Source: Adiantum capillus-veneris (taxonomy: Eukaryota; Streptophyta; Polypodiopsida; Polypodiales; Pteridaceae). Taken from it: a stretch of 64,000 bases of DNA. The notes under the pieces were generated by a model, which did not search any database, had not been told where the DNA came from, and worked only from the letters and a program-made list of their open reading frames with translations. Of this stretch, positions 1-13,305 are shown piece after piece. Each line of letters opens with the position of its first letter. Position 1 is the first letter of the stretch. A program made the position numbers and the translations under genes. The stretch is taken from the NCBI GenBank assembly GCA_014529385.2, contig CM043966.1:108937087-109001086 (forward strand), in the 5' to 3' direction.

Positions 1-3000
1 CCCGCCACCTCGGCGGAGATGGCTCCACGAAGACGGCGGGCTAAACGCTCTCCATCACCACCAAAGCGGAGAAGACCATCACACTCTTCTCCACGCCATA
101 ATTCAAAGAGGGATGATAAAAAGCAAGAGAAGAAAAAGGCGAGAAAGAGGACACCCTCTTCTCCATCTTCTTCATCCTCTTCCTCTTATGAAAGCTATGG
201 TGAAGACGACAAAGATCAAGACAAGAAAAAGGCGAGAAAGAGGTCACCCTCTTCTCCACCTTCTTCAAATTCTTCATCTTCTGAAGAAAGTGATGGTGCA
301 ACTTTTGAACCATCAAAAAGAAGAGGCCATAGGAAATCCTATGCCGCATGGAAGAGGTCGTCCAAGCTGAAGAAATTCAAAGAGGGAGGGAAGAGCATCT
401 CTTTCCTTACCTATGATGGCACCTTCGGTGCTACAGACAAAGTTTTGGCCTTTATCCAGCAATTCGATGCGGCGTTTGGAGATGAGGGCTTCACGGAGTC
501 CTCTAAGCTACGCCATGTAGCTATGCACTTTCAAAAGTCCGCCAGACAATGGTGGTCTAGCCTACGAGCCAACGGTGAAGCTCCACGAACATGGAAGGCT
601 TTAAGAGCTTCCATTATGAAGCAGTTTTTGGCCACCGATGCCAAAGACAAAGTACTCACCGAATGGCGAAGCTTAAAGCTCTCTCCCAATGAATCCATCC
701 ACAAATATGTAGACAAGTTTTGGGACCTACAACTCAAAGCCACTGTCTTCAAAAAGTTGGATTTTGGAGAGCAAAAGCAACAATTTTGTGCGGGCTTAAC
801 CGAAGAAATGGCGGAGTATGTCAACTCCCAAAGGCCACGTACCATATCGGCGGTAATACACCATACTATGGTGGCCTCGCGAATCAATTTCCAAACGGGG
901 GGTAAAAGAAATAATAAGCCCCCGGAAAACAAAGGTTCCAATGAGCCTAAGGGGAAGGACAATGTCCAAAAGTCTCCTAAGGGCAATTCCAACAAAGCTA
1001 AAGAGAAGGGAGTTTACAAAGGAAAGAATAAACTCTCTCCTGAAGAGCTTGAGCGTTATCGTAAAGATAACCGGTGTTTCAAGTGCGGCGAACAAGGGCA
1101 TGCGTACCGCGCTTGTCCCCAAAAGAACAGCCGCCAAGATCCTCCTAGAGCTTCTTTGGTTGAAATCCAAGAGGAGGAGATTCACCAAACTCACCACAAA
1201 GGATCTCCTCTATGCCATGCTTGGGGAAAGGTAAGAGAACATGATGCTTTTATTCTCTTTGACCCTGGTTCTACTCACAATTTCATATCTATGGAGTTAG
1301 CCACCAAGCTAGGCATACAATCCTACGAGATGGGAGATATCCTACCTGCAGACAGTGCCTTCAAGGGGCAAGAAGCTTCAGTCACTCCCTTAATCGGGAA
1401 ATTGAGGCTTCATGTTCAAGGCTATGTGGACAAAGAGGACTTCTTTATCTCTCCTCTCAAGCATGAGGATGTAATCCTAGGGGCACCATGGTTTGACCGT
1501 CTGGCTGCACATGTTAAATTTCCTGAAAGGAGAATCTCCTTTAAGTTCAGGGAAAAGGACATGTATATAGATGCTAGGGAGATGGGTAACACCATCCCCA
1601 TTGTACATACACCAGCTTTCAACAAGTCAATAAAGAGCTCTATTTCCGTGTACATGATTTTTGTTAAAGATTCTCAAAATGAACCTAATGCTTTAGCAAA
1701 AGAAAATAAAAGCAACCAAAAGGAATTAGAGTTATCCAATTTTCTCAAGGGGTTTCAAGATGTCTTTATTGACGACATCCCTTGTGAGCTACCTCCTAAA
1801 CGAGGTAATGACGACCATGCAATTGAACTTCTTCCAGGAAGTTCACCGCCTAACAAACCTCCTTATAGAGTTTCTCAAGCTCAACAAGAGGAGATTATGC
1901 GGCAAGTGCATGAGTTAATTGAGAAGGGCATGGTTAGGCCTAGCTCATCTCCATTTTGCTCACCTGTGCTATTAGTGCAAAAGAAAGACGGCACATATCG
2001 TATGTGTGTCGACTATAGAGCACTAAATAGGATCACTATCAAGAATAGGTTTCCCGTTCCACGGGTAGAAGACCTATTTGATAAGCTACAAGGATCGACC
2101 TACTTCAGTAGGATTGACCTAAAAAGTGGCTATCATCAAATAAGGATAGTTGATCAAGACATTGTAAAGACCGCATTTCGTACTACATTTGGTCTTTACG
2201 AATACATTGTCATGCCTTTTGGCTTGACTAATGCACCAGCCACATTTAACCGCTTGATGGAGAAGCTGTTCAGACCTCATCGAACCTTCACTGGAGTGTT
2301 CTTTGATGATATTATCATCTACTCTAATTCATTAGAGGAACACAAGCAACACCTCCAGGTAATATTTCAAGTTTTAAGAGAGAATAAACTTTATGTTAAT
2401 CGAAAGAAAAGTGAATTTTTCTTGCAAGAGATTCAATATTTAGGTCACATTATCTCTCAAGATGGAATCCAAATGGATCCATCCAAGTTAGAGGTAATAA
2501 AAGGATGGCCTAAACCAAGGAATCTTCATGAACTAAGAAGCTTTATAGGTATGTGTGCATACTATAGACGCTTCATAGAAAAGTTCTCACAAATTGCGGG
2601 ACCATTACATGACCTAACAAAGAAAAATGTTAGGTATACGTGGTCTGCTAAGGAGAACAATGCTTTCGAAAAGCTTAAAGAAAAGCTTATCTCTCAACCT
2701 GTGCTTACACTACCGGATCTCTCAAAACCATTTGAGGTCCAATGTGATGCTTGTGGTGATTGCCTTGGGGCTGTTCTGCTCCAAGAAGGGCACGCCATAG
2801 GCTATGAGAGTCGAAGGCTCGACCCTGTTGAGCAAGCTCTAGGCATATACGAAAAAGAACTCCTTGCAGTTCTACATGCCTTAGACTCATGGAAGCACTA
2901 TTTATTGGGGACTCCTTTCATTCTGCGAACGGATCACCAAAGTCTTAAGTACTTCATGACGCAGACCAAGCTCTCCGACAAACAAATGAGGTGGGCAAAT

Positions 3001-4397
3001 TTCCTTTCGCAATTTCATTTTCATATTGCTCACATTGCTGGCAAGCATAATCAAGTAGCCGATGCACTCTCAAGACGACCGAGAGTGAATGCGGTTTCCA
3101 TAGCAACTCACAATGATCTATCTTCAATGATAGATGAGTATGCTATTGATCCCGATTTTAGAGATGTGATTTCAGCCCTTGCATTAGGGAAGAAAGAAGA
3201 ACCATTTACTTTACAAGATGGTTATCTTCTATATGGCAATAGACTATGCGTTACTAACTCACTACGTGAGAAAGTAATGTATGAATATCATGCTCCCCCA
3301 TATGCGGGGCATAGAGGGATTCAGTCTACCCTAAAGGGAATTGAAACATATTTCTATTGGCCTACCATGAAAGTGAACATACATGAGTATGTTTCCAAAT
3401 GTGTGGTATGTCAAAAGACAAAATTTGATAGAGGGAAGCAACTTGGATTGCTTCAACCCTTGCCAATCCCTAATTCACCGTGGGAGAGCATATCCATGGA
3501 TTTTATCTTTGGATTGCCTAAGTCTATCCATGGGAATACGGGAATATGGACGATAGTAGACAGGTTTAGTAAACAAGCTCATTTTATACCTGTCAAAAAG
3601 ACTATCAAAGCCCATCAAATGGCAACCCTCTTCATTTCACAAATTTTCAAGTAGCATGGCTTGCCAATGTCCATAGTGTCGGATAGAGATCCTAGAATGA
3701 CCAGTAATTTCTGGAAGGGTCTCTTTGAGAATTTAGGAACAAGGCTAAACTTCTCTTCGGCCTATCATCCACAAACTGATGGCCAAAGTGAAATAGCTAA
3801 CCTAACTATTCTCGATCTACTAAAAGCCTATGTAACGGAAGTAGATCAAAGATCCCAATGGGAGAAGTACTTACCCTTAGTAGAGTATGCTTACAATAAC
3901 ACTGTACATACTTCTACAGGAAAAGCACCTTTCGAGGTAATTGAGGGAAGATCAAAAAGTCCCTTGCTACTTAAGGTACATGGGAAGATCTTCGCTGCAG
4001 ATGAGTATAGCCGAGACCTACAAGAATCTTTCCAAAAGATTAAGGATGCTATCTCTATCTCACAGCAAAGGCAAAAGGCTGCTGCTGACAAGCACAGAAG
4101 AGCCCAAGCCTTTAAAGAAAACGATTGGGTCTTGTTAAAGTTTCCCAAAGCTCGATTAAGGCACACGACGGGCAACCAACTATTGAAGACCCACCGGAGA
4201 TCGAGGACCACGAGGAGGTGCTGCAGCCCGAGTCCATTCTCCGACATGAAGACAAGGTATTAAGAGGCGGTAAGACTATCAGACGATATCTTATTAAGTT
4301 TAAGAATTATCCTTTTGAAGATGCTAGATGGATGCAAGGCATACAATTAAAGGATAACCTAAACCTTGTCAATGCTTACAATGCTTCCCAAGAGTAA
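1..4397 (+). pseudogene. gag-pol of gypsy copy A, broken in integrase
   Basis: One reading frame is open from base 1 to a TAG at 3652-3654; the ATG at 19 is probably internal because copy B has upstream gag sequence. Seen in order: an Arg/Ser/Lys-rich N-terminal extension with two tandem copies of an ARKR-SPSSP segment; capsid; a CCHC knuckle (C-X2-C-X4-H-X4-C) at about 1075-1116; protease with DPGST at 1261-1275; RT with FFDD at about 2299-2310; RNase H (2690-3090); the integrase HHCC finger (3286-3415); and the catalytic Asp, Asp and Glu at about 3496, 3679 and 3790. Copy B has CAC where this copy has the TAG. At about 4172 roughly 180 bp present in copy B are missing, which removes the integrase GPY/F region and shifts the frame. 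The chromodomain (about 4228-4390) stays readable in another frame. The product would be the structural and replicative polyprotein of the element. Confidence 0.9.
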
Positions 4398-4755
4398 GCA
4401 AATGTACAAAATGTTAAAAATGAACAAAATTTTTTTGTCTTATAAGACTCTCTTTTTCTTTATTTGTGCACAAAAATGAAGTAGTATGCATGCTTAGATC
4501 AAGTTTGCGGAGACGACGTCTCCCAAACACCAAGTAGAGCTTGTCACTCTACTATGGAAGACTGATAGGACTAATGAGCAGACATGCTTGCGGCAGCCTC
4601 AGGCTCTCAAGCGCCAAATGGACTAGTCATCCATTATGGAATGATGTCGTAGGGTAACATAGGGATCCTCTACCCGCTAAGAAAAGGACTCATGCATATG
4701 CTTTATCTTCTCTACACCATAGTCGAGGACGACTATGATTTCAAGAGAGAGGTAA

Positions 4756-6315
4756 TGTCATAATAATCAATATCTAATTCTCCTAAATGATTTTCTCATA
4801 TTAAACTGATCATTTAATGTGGGGAGGTACCAAGGGAGAAAAAGCTAGAATATTGGTTAAGTTAGCAGACCGGCCACAGTAGGGATCCAAAGGAGGGAAA
4901 ATAGGGATCCAAAGGGGGGGCCATCTGCAAAAGAGCCATGTGAAACAATGGGCTAAAAAGACCCTAAGGTTCAGCCCATTAAGACTTCCAAAATGCTAAG
5001 GTTCCAAAATTCAAAGGTTGTGTCCAAAGGTCAACCTTAGGGAAAATTGGATGCTTAATGTGTGCCCAAAAAGTCTTTCTACATCCCTACATGGGAGGGG
5101 GCGAGCCCCAAAGCTAGGGGATGAGAGAGAAAGCCACACACACACACACAGGCTCCCTTTACACAAAGGGAATGAGGGACACATGTCAGCTCCCTAGGCC
5201 AGATGCCCACAAGGTGTGCCCAATTCCTATTGGAAGACCCTTGAAGTGGACCAATGAGAATTAGGCTAGAGTAAATATAGTTTAATTAATTTAAAAACAT
5301 TTAATAAAAGAAACCAATAAGAATTAAGTGTCCTAGAAGACTATTGGGCAGTCTCCCAAGGGGTCCAATGAGCATTCAGGAGCCCCATGGCTTGCCTGAT
5401 TCCTATTGGCCAGGAGGCAAAGGGGTCCAATGAGAGTTTAGTTTAATTATTTAATTATCTAAAGCTCTCACAAAAGGGGAAAGGGGGACACATGTCAGAA
5501 GGCTATCACTTATGCTGCTTAATCCCTATCGGCTTGACCTGGGGAGGTCCAATGAGGCAAAAGCCAGACTAATTTAGCAGCTAGGGCTCGCCCAAGAGAG
5601 AGGGGGGGCTGATTTTTGCTTGGCATTGACACACACACTCTCACACTTGACCATGTGTGAAGGGAAAATACTCTATCTCCTCCCAAGCTTTAATGGAGAG
5701 CTCATCACCTACTCCAAGCTTGTGAGATAGAAGCCTACATCAACACTCTCTTGGCATGTGGATGCAAATCCAACCAAGAGCCAAGCTTCAATGCATGCTC
5801 ATCTTCTCTACCAAGCTAATTACTAAGCTAAGCTATGCTAATATGAGTGATTATGTGAGGAGATGTACTCTTTCTCGTAAGATACTTCTTTTTCCTCTCA
5901 ATCTACTCTCATACCCTGCTAGCTCTCACCATCTTCGAAGGTGTGTGAGGTCTTGGGTCTGAGAACGGGGACAATTCAAGTTGTGTTTGATTAAGTGTTT
6001 TGCTTGGTGTATGAAGCTTCCATCTTCATTGCACTAGCTAGTCTTGAAGGAACACAAAGAATTGTATTGTACAATGTCTCTCTTGAGGGGAGAAACCATA
6101 ATACAAAGCCTTTTGGAGGGGGGACCGGCTCCATGCAAATCCGGTCCTCAACTGTTGTCAATAGCTTAATTGCTCTCTCTTTTGAAAGTATTGTCGATGC
6201 TATCTAACTAGGTGTTATGCTTTTTGTTGCTCTCTCCACCCAAGCACTCTTGTAATTCTCATTAGGAATCAACTCTAATGAAATGCCCACTATGTTCATG
6301 CTAAATTCCGCTACA
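4756..6315 (+). repeat. 3' LTR of gypsy copy A
   Basis: Starts TGTCATAA straight after a purine-rich tract (about 4741-4755, AAGAGAGAGGTAA) and ends near CTACA at 6315. The ends were set by similarity to the complete LTRs of copy B. The length is about 1560 bp. It includes a short CA repeat near 5136 and a pyrimidine-rich leader towards its 3' end. The exact 3' base is uncertain by a few nucleotides because the other LTR is off the window. Confidence 0.8.
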
Positions 6316-6407
6316 CAAAAGATTTTAGGCCATTAAATGTTACACACATACTACATCACATGTAACTTTGGTCCCATAGGTCATATTTGACCTCCGAGGA
6401 CGATAAT

Positions 6408-6411
<4 letters not shown>

Positions 6412-6489
<78 letters not shown>

Positions 6490-6587
6490 GCTCGACATGC
6501 AAAACACCCAACCAGAGTACTCACCATGGAGGAGGTCGATGAGATCCGACAGCGACTGATGAGATATTTCAAATGAACCAACAAAAA

Positions 6588-6619
<32 letters not shown>

Positions 6620-6811
6620 TTCCTTAGTGTTTTAGTGTTAGTTCTTTGTAACTTTGTAATTTCCGTAGTCAGACTTGGTATCAGATTCTGAAGACGTTAA
6701 TATAACATTTCGTTTCATTTCATTTCTCTCTCAAGCATTTGCTAGGTTCTGAAAGTTGTCTCTTTCTCTTTCTCTCACTCTTTGAGTACTTGATTCCGAA
6801 AGCCTGGAAAA

Positions 6812-6889
<78 letters not shown>

Positions 6890-7244
6890 ACTTGTTTCCG
6901 AAAGCTTGGCAAAACATTGACAGCTTGACGGGCTACCTACTGCATACTATTTGAGCAATGGGGAAATGGAACGAGTTGGTAAAATATAGATTGCACTCAA
7001 ATTAGGGTTGCGTACACATTCTTTTTCTCATCTTGAAGAAATTCCCAGTTTGACAACACGTGGAAATGCTCTGTGCTCAATAATTTGTGCTCGTGCTCAT
7101 GATCTCTGATGCAATTACCGGTTGCACGCACTTGTCCATGCTCTTGGATACTCTCCCTTGTCCACGCTCTCGCTCTCCACCGCCGTAGGTCCTCTATGTT
7201 GAGTTTTCGAGGGCCCAAAAGAGCTTGTATTAGAACCACCTCTC

Positions 7245-7291
<47 letters not shown>
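6412..7291. repeat. CT microsatellites and a poly-C tract
   Basis: (CT)n tracts lie at about 6412-6488, 6812-6886 and 7240-7291, and there is an uninterrupted C run at 6589-6616. Open frames across these tracts are simple-repeat artefacts. No gene is supported between 6316 and 7636. Confidence 0.9.
6926..7240 (+). repeat. Dispersed 300-bp repeat, copy 1
   Basis: This stretch and 9722-10020 are alignable along their length: both run from CTGCATACTA through TGCACTCAA, TTGAAGAAATT and GTGCTCAATAATTTGTGCTC to AGGGCCCAAAAGAGCTTG, with scattered substitutions. Both copies lead into a pyrimidine microsatellite. They may be ends of an unrecognised element or a local duplication. No coding content is recognised. 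Confidence 0.8.
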
Positions 7292-7297
<6 letters not shown>

Positions 7298-7636
7298 TTT
7301 ATTGTGCACTTCTCGTATATTAGGATGCCTAGCAATCGAACAAATAACCTTCAGTATATGGCCAGTCGGCGATTGCAACATCCTTTTTTTGAGAAGTTGT
7401 ATTTTATGGGTTTGGACACAGCCACAGCCAGACTGCCTGTCCTCTACCCAAGAAAGCGAGCAGCACCAAAATCAACCACGCTCCTGCTTAAATTTTGGCA
7501 GAGCTAGTTCTCTTCGTTTTAACATAAACTTTTCAAAAAAAACCATATGTATACGCCTCCTACATGATATCCATGTAAGATCTCACATGAGATTAAGGCA
7601 CAACTTGATGGAAGAAATAAATGAACTTCGTGCAAA

Positions 7637-7920
7637 ACCATAACCAAATTAAAACCATAACCATAACGAACTTCATGTATAACGAACTTTGTGCAAAACC
7701 ATAACCAAATTAAAACCATAACCATGACCATATTGATCAAAACCATAACGATAACCATAACCATTAAACAAAACAATAACCATAACCATAACCATAAAGT
7801 TAAACATAACCATAAACAAAACAATAACCATAACCATGTCTATACAAGAACAATAACCATAACCATGTCTATACAAGAATAATAACCATAACTCTAAACA
7901 AAACAATAACCATAACCATG
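7637..7920 (+). repeat. ACCATA hexamer-rich array
   Basis: Degenerate repetition of AACCAT/ACCATA units with interspersed GAACTTCGTGCAAA-like segments repeated twice. It is not the plant telomere motif. Confidence 0.85.
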
Positions 7921-8066
7921 TCTCAACATGTCTTTAGGAGATAGGTGCACGTCTTCTGGTGCTGCTTCATTCGTGTTGTCCTCGTTTGTTTGGAAGAAGG
8001 CATCCAGCATCTCCTCCATGCCATCTTCTTCTGTCTATAAGCCCTCCTCTGCTTCCATCCTTGGCT

Positions 8067-8312
8067 CTAGATTGGTCGGACCTTCAGGAATAATCCTTTT
8101 TCTCTCTCTCCCTCAGATGTAGGTGTTATGTCGCGAAAATCAATGCATGTTCCGTAGGAGTCATATCGTAGATTCTGTACGGTTTCTCTAGCAAACTCTC
8201 CGTACTTGTGCACATGCTCATTACATATCCTACGCTTGCACATGATTTGATACTTGCAGAGTGTGCACGAGCATGCAATCTTTTCCTCCATGTTAGTTAA
8301 TGACGTTGCCAT
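8067..8312 (-). CDS. Unidentified fragment with Cys/His cluster
   Basis: A minus-strand frame of about 81 residues contains CSCTLCK, then CKRRICNEHVHKYG, a Cys/His pattern that resembles zinc-binding segments of transposon proteins. It has no complete domain, no convincing exon partners, and it borders microsatellite DNA at both sides. I do not recognise the family. It may be an exon remnant of a DNA transposon, or chance. Confidence 0.25.
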   Translation of the reverse strand: MATSLTNMEEKIACSCTLCKYQIMCKRRICNEHVHKYGEFARETVQNLRYDSYGTCIDFRDITPTSEGEREKGLFLKVRPI

Positions 8313-8561
8313 CTACAATGATTATGAATGTTGTTTTGATATATATACTCCTCACAATGTAAACTACCTCGCATTCTCTAGCCTTGCCCGATCTCCGCAC
8401 AAATTGGTCCAGAGGTGTACGGAGATCAGGACCACCGGGTCAAAATCTCGTCTTTATTGGTCAAATCCTATATGGGTATACACATACCTGCTCTCCCAGT
8501 TGTACATGTTGATGCATGTAGTGGCAAACCCTCTTTGCCTCTTTTCGTTCCATAGTTTCTT

Positions 8562-9433
<872 letters not shown>

Positions 9434-9539
9434 GGGAAGAGATCAATAATACTTGCGCTGCAGGTTTCCAAGGGCAGATCTGTGCGCGCGCTAACAGGCT
9501 AAAATGAGCGCCTGTGCGCGGATTTGGTTTTTTCCTTAA

Positions 9540-9690
9540 TTTTTCCCATCGTATACGCGTGGAGATACGTGTGGAAATACGCGTGGAAACATGCAGCTTT
9601 TGACGCGTATATCCACGTGTATTTCCACGTCTGCATTGACGCGTATATCGACGAGCAGTATGCCCGTCAAAAAGTGCGTGGAAAGGTACG
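9540..9690. repeat. CpG-rich imperfect inverted repeats
   Basis: A cluster of ACGCGTGGA, ACGTGTGGAAATACGCG and its near-complement ACGTGTATTTCCACGT can form stem-loops. CpG density is far above the surroundings. Possibly a small hairpin element; no coding call. Confidence 0.5.
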
Positions 9691-9721
9691 GTGCATCGAA
9701 AGCTAGGTATTATGTTGTAGT

Positions 9722-10020
9722 GTGCTGCATACTACCTGAGCAATGTGGAAATGGGACTAGTTGGCAAAATATAGATTGCACTCAAGTTAGGGCTGCGTAC
9801 TCATTCTTTTTCTCATCTTGAAGAAATTCTCAGTTTGACAATACGTGGAAACGCTCTGTGCTCAATAATTTGTGCTCGCGCTCATGCTCTCTGATGTGTT
9901 TCCCGGTTGCACGCACTTGTCCATGCTCTCGGATACTCTCCCTTATCCACGCTCTCACTCTCCACCACTGTAGGTCCTCTATGTCGAGTTTTCAAGGGCC
10001 CAAAAGAGCTTGTGTTAGAA
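9722..10020 (+). repeat. Dispersed 300-bp repeat, copy 2
   Basis: Second copy of the repeat at 6926-7240, in the same orientation. It is followed by CT and CA tracts (10021-10063) and then by the sequence into which the copia element inserted. Confidence 0.8.
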
Positions 10021-10022
10021 CT

Positions 10023-10062
<40 letters not shown>

Positions 10063-10134
10063 ATCAAGTCCATTTGGATGGCTCTCTCTCTCTTTCAATT
10101 ACACCAATTTTCCACACACACATACTCAGTGGCC

Positions 10135-10139
10135 CTATC
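10135..10139 (+). repeat. 5-bp target site duplication of the copia element, left copy (CTATC)
   Basis: CTATC lies directly before the left LTR and is repeated directly after the right LTR at 35914-35918. Confidence 0.85.
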
Positions 10140-10366
10140 TGTTACCATATACATGTGGTACTGATGTGTGTGAACACACTAGGACCGTTGGGGCATTTTT
10201 TCCGTCTTTAGGAGGTTTTTTTCCCAGTGCATTGTATATACGCCCATCACTCTAGGGCTATCTATCTCTCCATTGCACACTAAGTAACACACTCTCTATT
10301 GTGTGCCTTGAGCTTCCTTCGTCTTCTCCAAGCTGTGTGTGTTTCTCTACAACCCTAGTTCCAGCA
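10140..10366 (+). repeat. 5' LTR of the copia element
   Basis: Begins TGTTACCATATACATG and ends TTCCAGCA. It aligns throughout with the right LTR, with substitutions. A pyrimidine-rich leader of about 320 bp separates it from the gag ATG. Confidence 0.85.
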
Positions 10367-10682
10367 GCTCCATCACACGCCTGCTCACTTTCTCCGATTT
10401 TTGTGAGCTTTGGCGAGCATTCGCAGGTCGACAAAATTTTTGGGAAAGCTCATAGATCTTAGTCTTCTCAGGTTCTTGATTCAGGCTCATTTCGGCCTTT
10501 GTTTCCATTACAGGCAGTACTGAACATGCAATTTTTTCATTTTGTGAAAATTTTTTGTTAGTGCCATTTTCTGCATAGCAGGTGCCTTACAGTCTTCTAC
10601 GGTTTGTGCTATATAGCACGTGTTTTTCTTGCTTCATTTCTCCTCTGTTCGGGCGATTTTCACATCAGGTGCAACATTTACC

Positions 10683-12968
10683 ATGACTGACAACAACACA
10701 ATGTGTTCAAGATGTTTGCTACTAAGGACAGGTTGGATGGGGACAATTACCCTATGTGGGCTTACATGATGCAACATGTCCTTGTGTCAAAGCGCATTTG
10801 GAATATTGTGCATCATGGAAATTCAGTCACTTGTGTCAACAATGGCCCTTATCCGGTTCAGGGAGTTGGAAAGATTGTGCTTACTACTGCAAATGGCAGT
10901 TCTTTGATGCACTTTATGTACTTGGTATCAAGGAGAATCTTTTGTCTGTATCTGCAATTGCTAGACTTGGACTTGTAGTCAAATTTGTGGATGACAAATG
11001 TATAGTTCATGATCTCAGTTTTGGTGATGAAATTGTTGCATCTTGGCTTTTGTGCCATGGGCAGTATAAGCTTACTTTATATGAAAAGTGTGGATAAAAT
11101 TTTGCAAATGCAGTTGCAAATTCAAGGGCTATTTCAGATGCAAAACTTTGGCATGCACGTTTTGGTCATCTAAAGTTTGCCAGTTTGCTGCATTTGCTGA
11201 AATCTGATATAATTGCTTCTTTGTCGCCTCTTGAAGTACCTGTCAAACATATTTGTGAATGTTGTATTTTGGGTAATATGCAGCGTTCTAAGTTTTCAAA
11301 GGATGGTTGAATTAGGGCCACATGCAAGTTTCAGCTTGTGCATAGTGATGTTTGTGGGCCCATGCAAACTCCGTCCTTGGGAAATTACCTATACTTTGTG
11401 ACTTTCATGATGATTACTCCAGGCACGCATGGGTATCTTCGCTTAAAGGTAAGTGCAAAATTGTAATGTGCTTCAAAGAATTTCTGGATATGGCTGAAAA
11501 TTTATCAAAATGTACTATGGGCACCCACCGTTCCAATTGAGGAGGGGAGTATATGTCTCATGAATTTAATGCATTTATGGCTAGTCGTGGGATAAACACC
11601 AATGTACAATGCCTTACACCTCAGAAAAATGGTGTTGCTGAGAGGAAAAACAGGTCACTTATGGAAATGGCACGATGTATGATCAAATGTCAAGCTTTTC
11701 CGCATTCTTTATGGCTTGAGGCCATCATGTGTGCCACTTATATACTTAACATGTGTCCTATGAAAGCTTTGCAGTCTATTACTCCATATGGATCATGGAA
11801 TGATAGAAATCCTTCTATTGATCACATGTGTCTTTTTGGTTGTTTGGCATATGCTTTGGTGCCACAAACACAATGTAGAAAATTGGTTGATAACGGTGTC
11901 AAATGTATTTTTGTTGGTTATAGTGCTGAAAGCAAAGGTTATAGGTTGTATCATCAGCAAATAAAGCGTATTCTGGTTTCACGGGATGTAGTGTTTGTGG
12001 AATATTCTGTTCAGTCCTTGTTGTCATGTAGTAGAGGACAGTATTGTAAGCTCACAGGACATTATGACACTTTGTTGCCTCTTTTCGGTGGTGGAAATGC
12101 GAATGTAAATTCCAATGAGGAAAATGTACAGCCTATGGGGGTTTCAGAAAATGTTATAGATCACTCTATTACTGATGTAGATGTACATGATGTACTTGAT
12201 GATGAGGAAAAGGCTGAAAGTGAGCAGGCTAGAGGTATGCCAAAATGGCTGGTGCATACATTGCGTGACAATAAATTGAATGCACCTTTGTCTAGTCGTA
12301 CTTGTTCAAGCTCTTGCCATGCATCTTATGCATCAGATTTTTATGCTTTGGCTGTGTCTAGCTTACATGATGTTGAGGAACCTCTGTCTTGTGATGAAGC
12401 ACAAAATTCAAAAAATTGGATGGCTGCCATGAAATAAGAATATGATGCACTTATCGAAAATGACACATGGACTTTATGTGATTTGCCTCCTGGCAAAAAG
12501 GCCATTAGTACAAAGTGGGTTTAAAATTTGAAATGCAAGACACATGGTGAGATCAATCGCCATAAGGCTCGACTTTTTGCAAAGGGTTATGCACAACAAA
12601 AAGGAATAGATTATGAAGAGACTTTTTCTCCCACTTGTCGTATGACTAGTGTGCATTTTCTATGTGCATTGGCAGCTCATTTTGGTTGGGATGTACATCA
12701 ATCAGACATTGTTACTGCTTTCTTGAATGGTGACATATTTGCGGAGGTTTATGTGACAGAGCCTCACGGTTTTGTCAAGAAAGGACAAGAGGACAAATTG
12801 TGCAGGTGTAAGAAGGCTTTGTATGGGTTGAAGCAATCTCCTCGTGCTTGGTATGGAAATCTGACACTCCTTTTGTCAAACAAGGCTTTCTCATCGTGGT
12901 TCTTTATGTCGATGATTTGTTGATCACTGGACCAAATGAGAGACATATTGCTGAATTTAAGGCTGATT
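10683..12968 (+). pseudogene. Copia gag-protease-integrase-RT, 5' portion
   Basis: Starts with ATG at 10683 (MTDNN), then the gag motif DGDNYPMW. A large internal deletion follows, so protease remnants (residues NLLSVSAIARLGL) follow almost at once. Next are the GAG-pre-integrase segment LWHARFGHLKF (about 11150), the integrase core with HSDVCGPM and FHDDYSRHAWV (frame broken between them), then VAERKNRSLMEMAR with the catalytic Glu. The first half of RT has DVHQSDIVTAFLNGD and LYGLKQSPRAWYG. Stops and frameshifts occur near 11097, 11310, 11540, 12437 and 12523. About 52 bp of RT present in the other copies are missing near 12880. It stops at 12968, where the inverted-end unit begins. Confidence 0.85.
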
Positions 12969-12970
12969 CA

Positions 12971-13000
12971 TTAGGAGAAAGCTGGACTCACTTTTGGGCC
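12971..13000 (+). repeat. Left terminal inverted repeat
   Basis: Reads TTAGGAGAAAGCTGGACTCA then CTTTTGGGCC. It pairs with 34390-34419 with one C/T difference. Confidence 0.75.
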
Positions 13001-13305
13001 TTTCATTTATAGAGAGAGAGTGGCGCTTGACCAATGAGGAAGAGGCTAACGTTACGTTGAAAATTGACATTTTGGAGTCAAGCTCTTTAGAAAAAGGGAT
13101 TGCACAATTTCACGCTTTGAAGACATAAATGCCGTAAGTCGTACTAACTATGTACCGAGGAATTTTAGAACTTTCATTGAAGACTCTATCTAGTACTTTG
13201 TTCCCGCCCAAATATGACTTTGAGTAGCTTTACTTCCCTCTAGAAATTTCTTCCCTTTTTTTATATTTGCACTAATCTTTCTGTGTATTCATTCTACTGC
13301 ACACC

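Larger units (their letters stand above)
1..6315 (+). mobile_element. Ty3/gypsy chromovirus, copy A (5' truncated by window edge)
   Basis: LTR retrotransposon entering from the left edge. The order gag, zinc knuckle, protease, reverse transcriptase, RNase H, integrase and chromodomain is typical of Ty3/gypsy chromoviruses. It is followed by a polypurine stretch and a 3' LTR starting TGTCATAA. The same family recurs complete at 15986-24863, which fixes the 3' LTR boundary by comparison. The 5' LTR and primer site lie outside the window, so the target duplication cannot be checked. Copy A has fewer disablements than copy B (one stop and one deletion in pol), but it lacks part of the integrase and is unlikely to be autonomous. 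Confidence 0.93.

Noticed and set aside
4125-4397. Independent small gene after gypsy copy A pol
   Set aside because: It is the chromodomain end of pol put out of frame by the 180-bp deletion.
7637-7920. Interstitial telomere-like array
   Set aside because: The hexamer is ACCATA/AACCAT, not CCCTAAA, and it is too degenerate.
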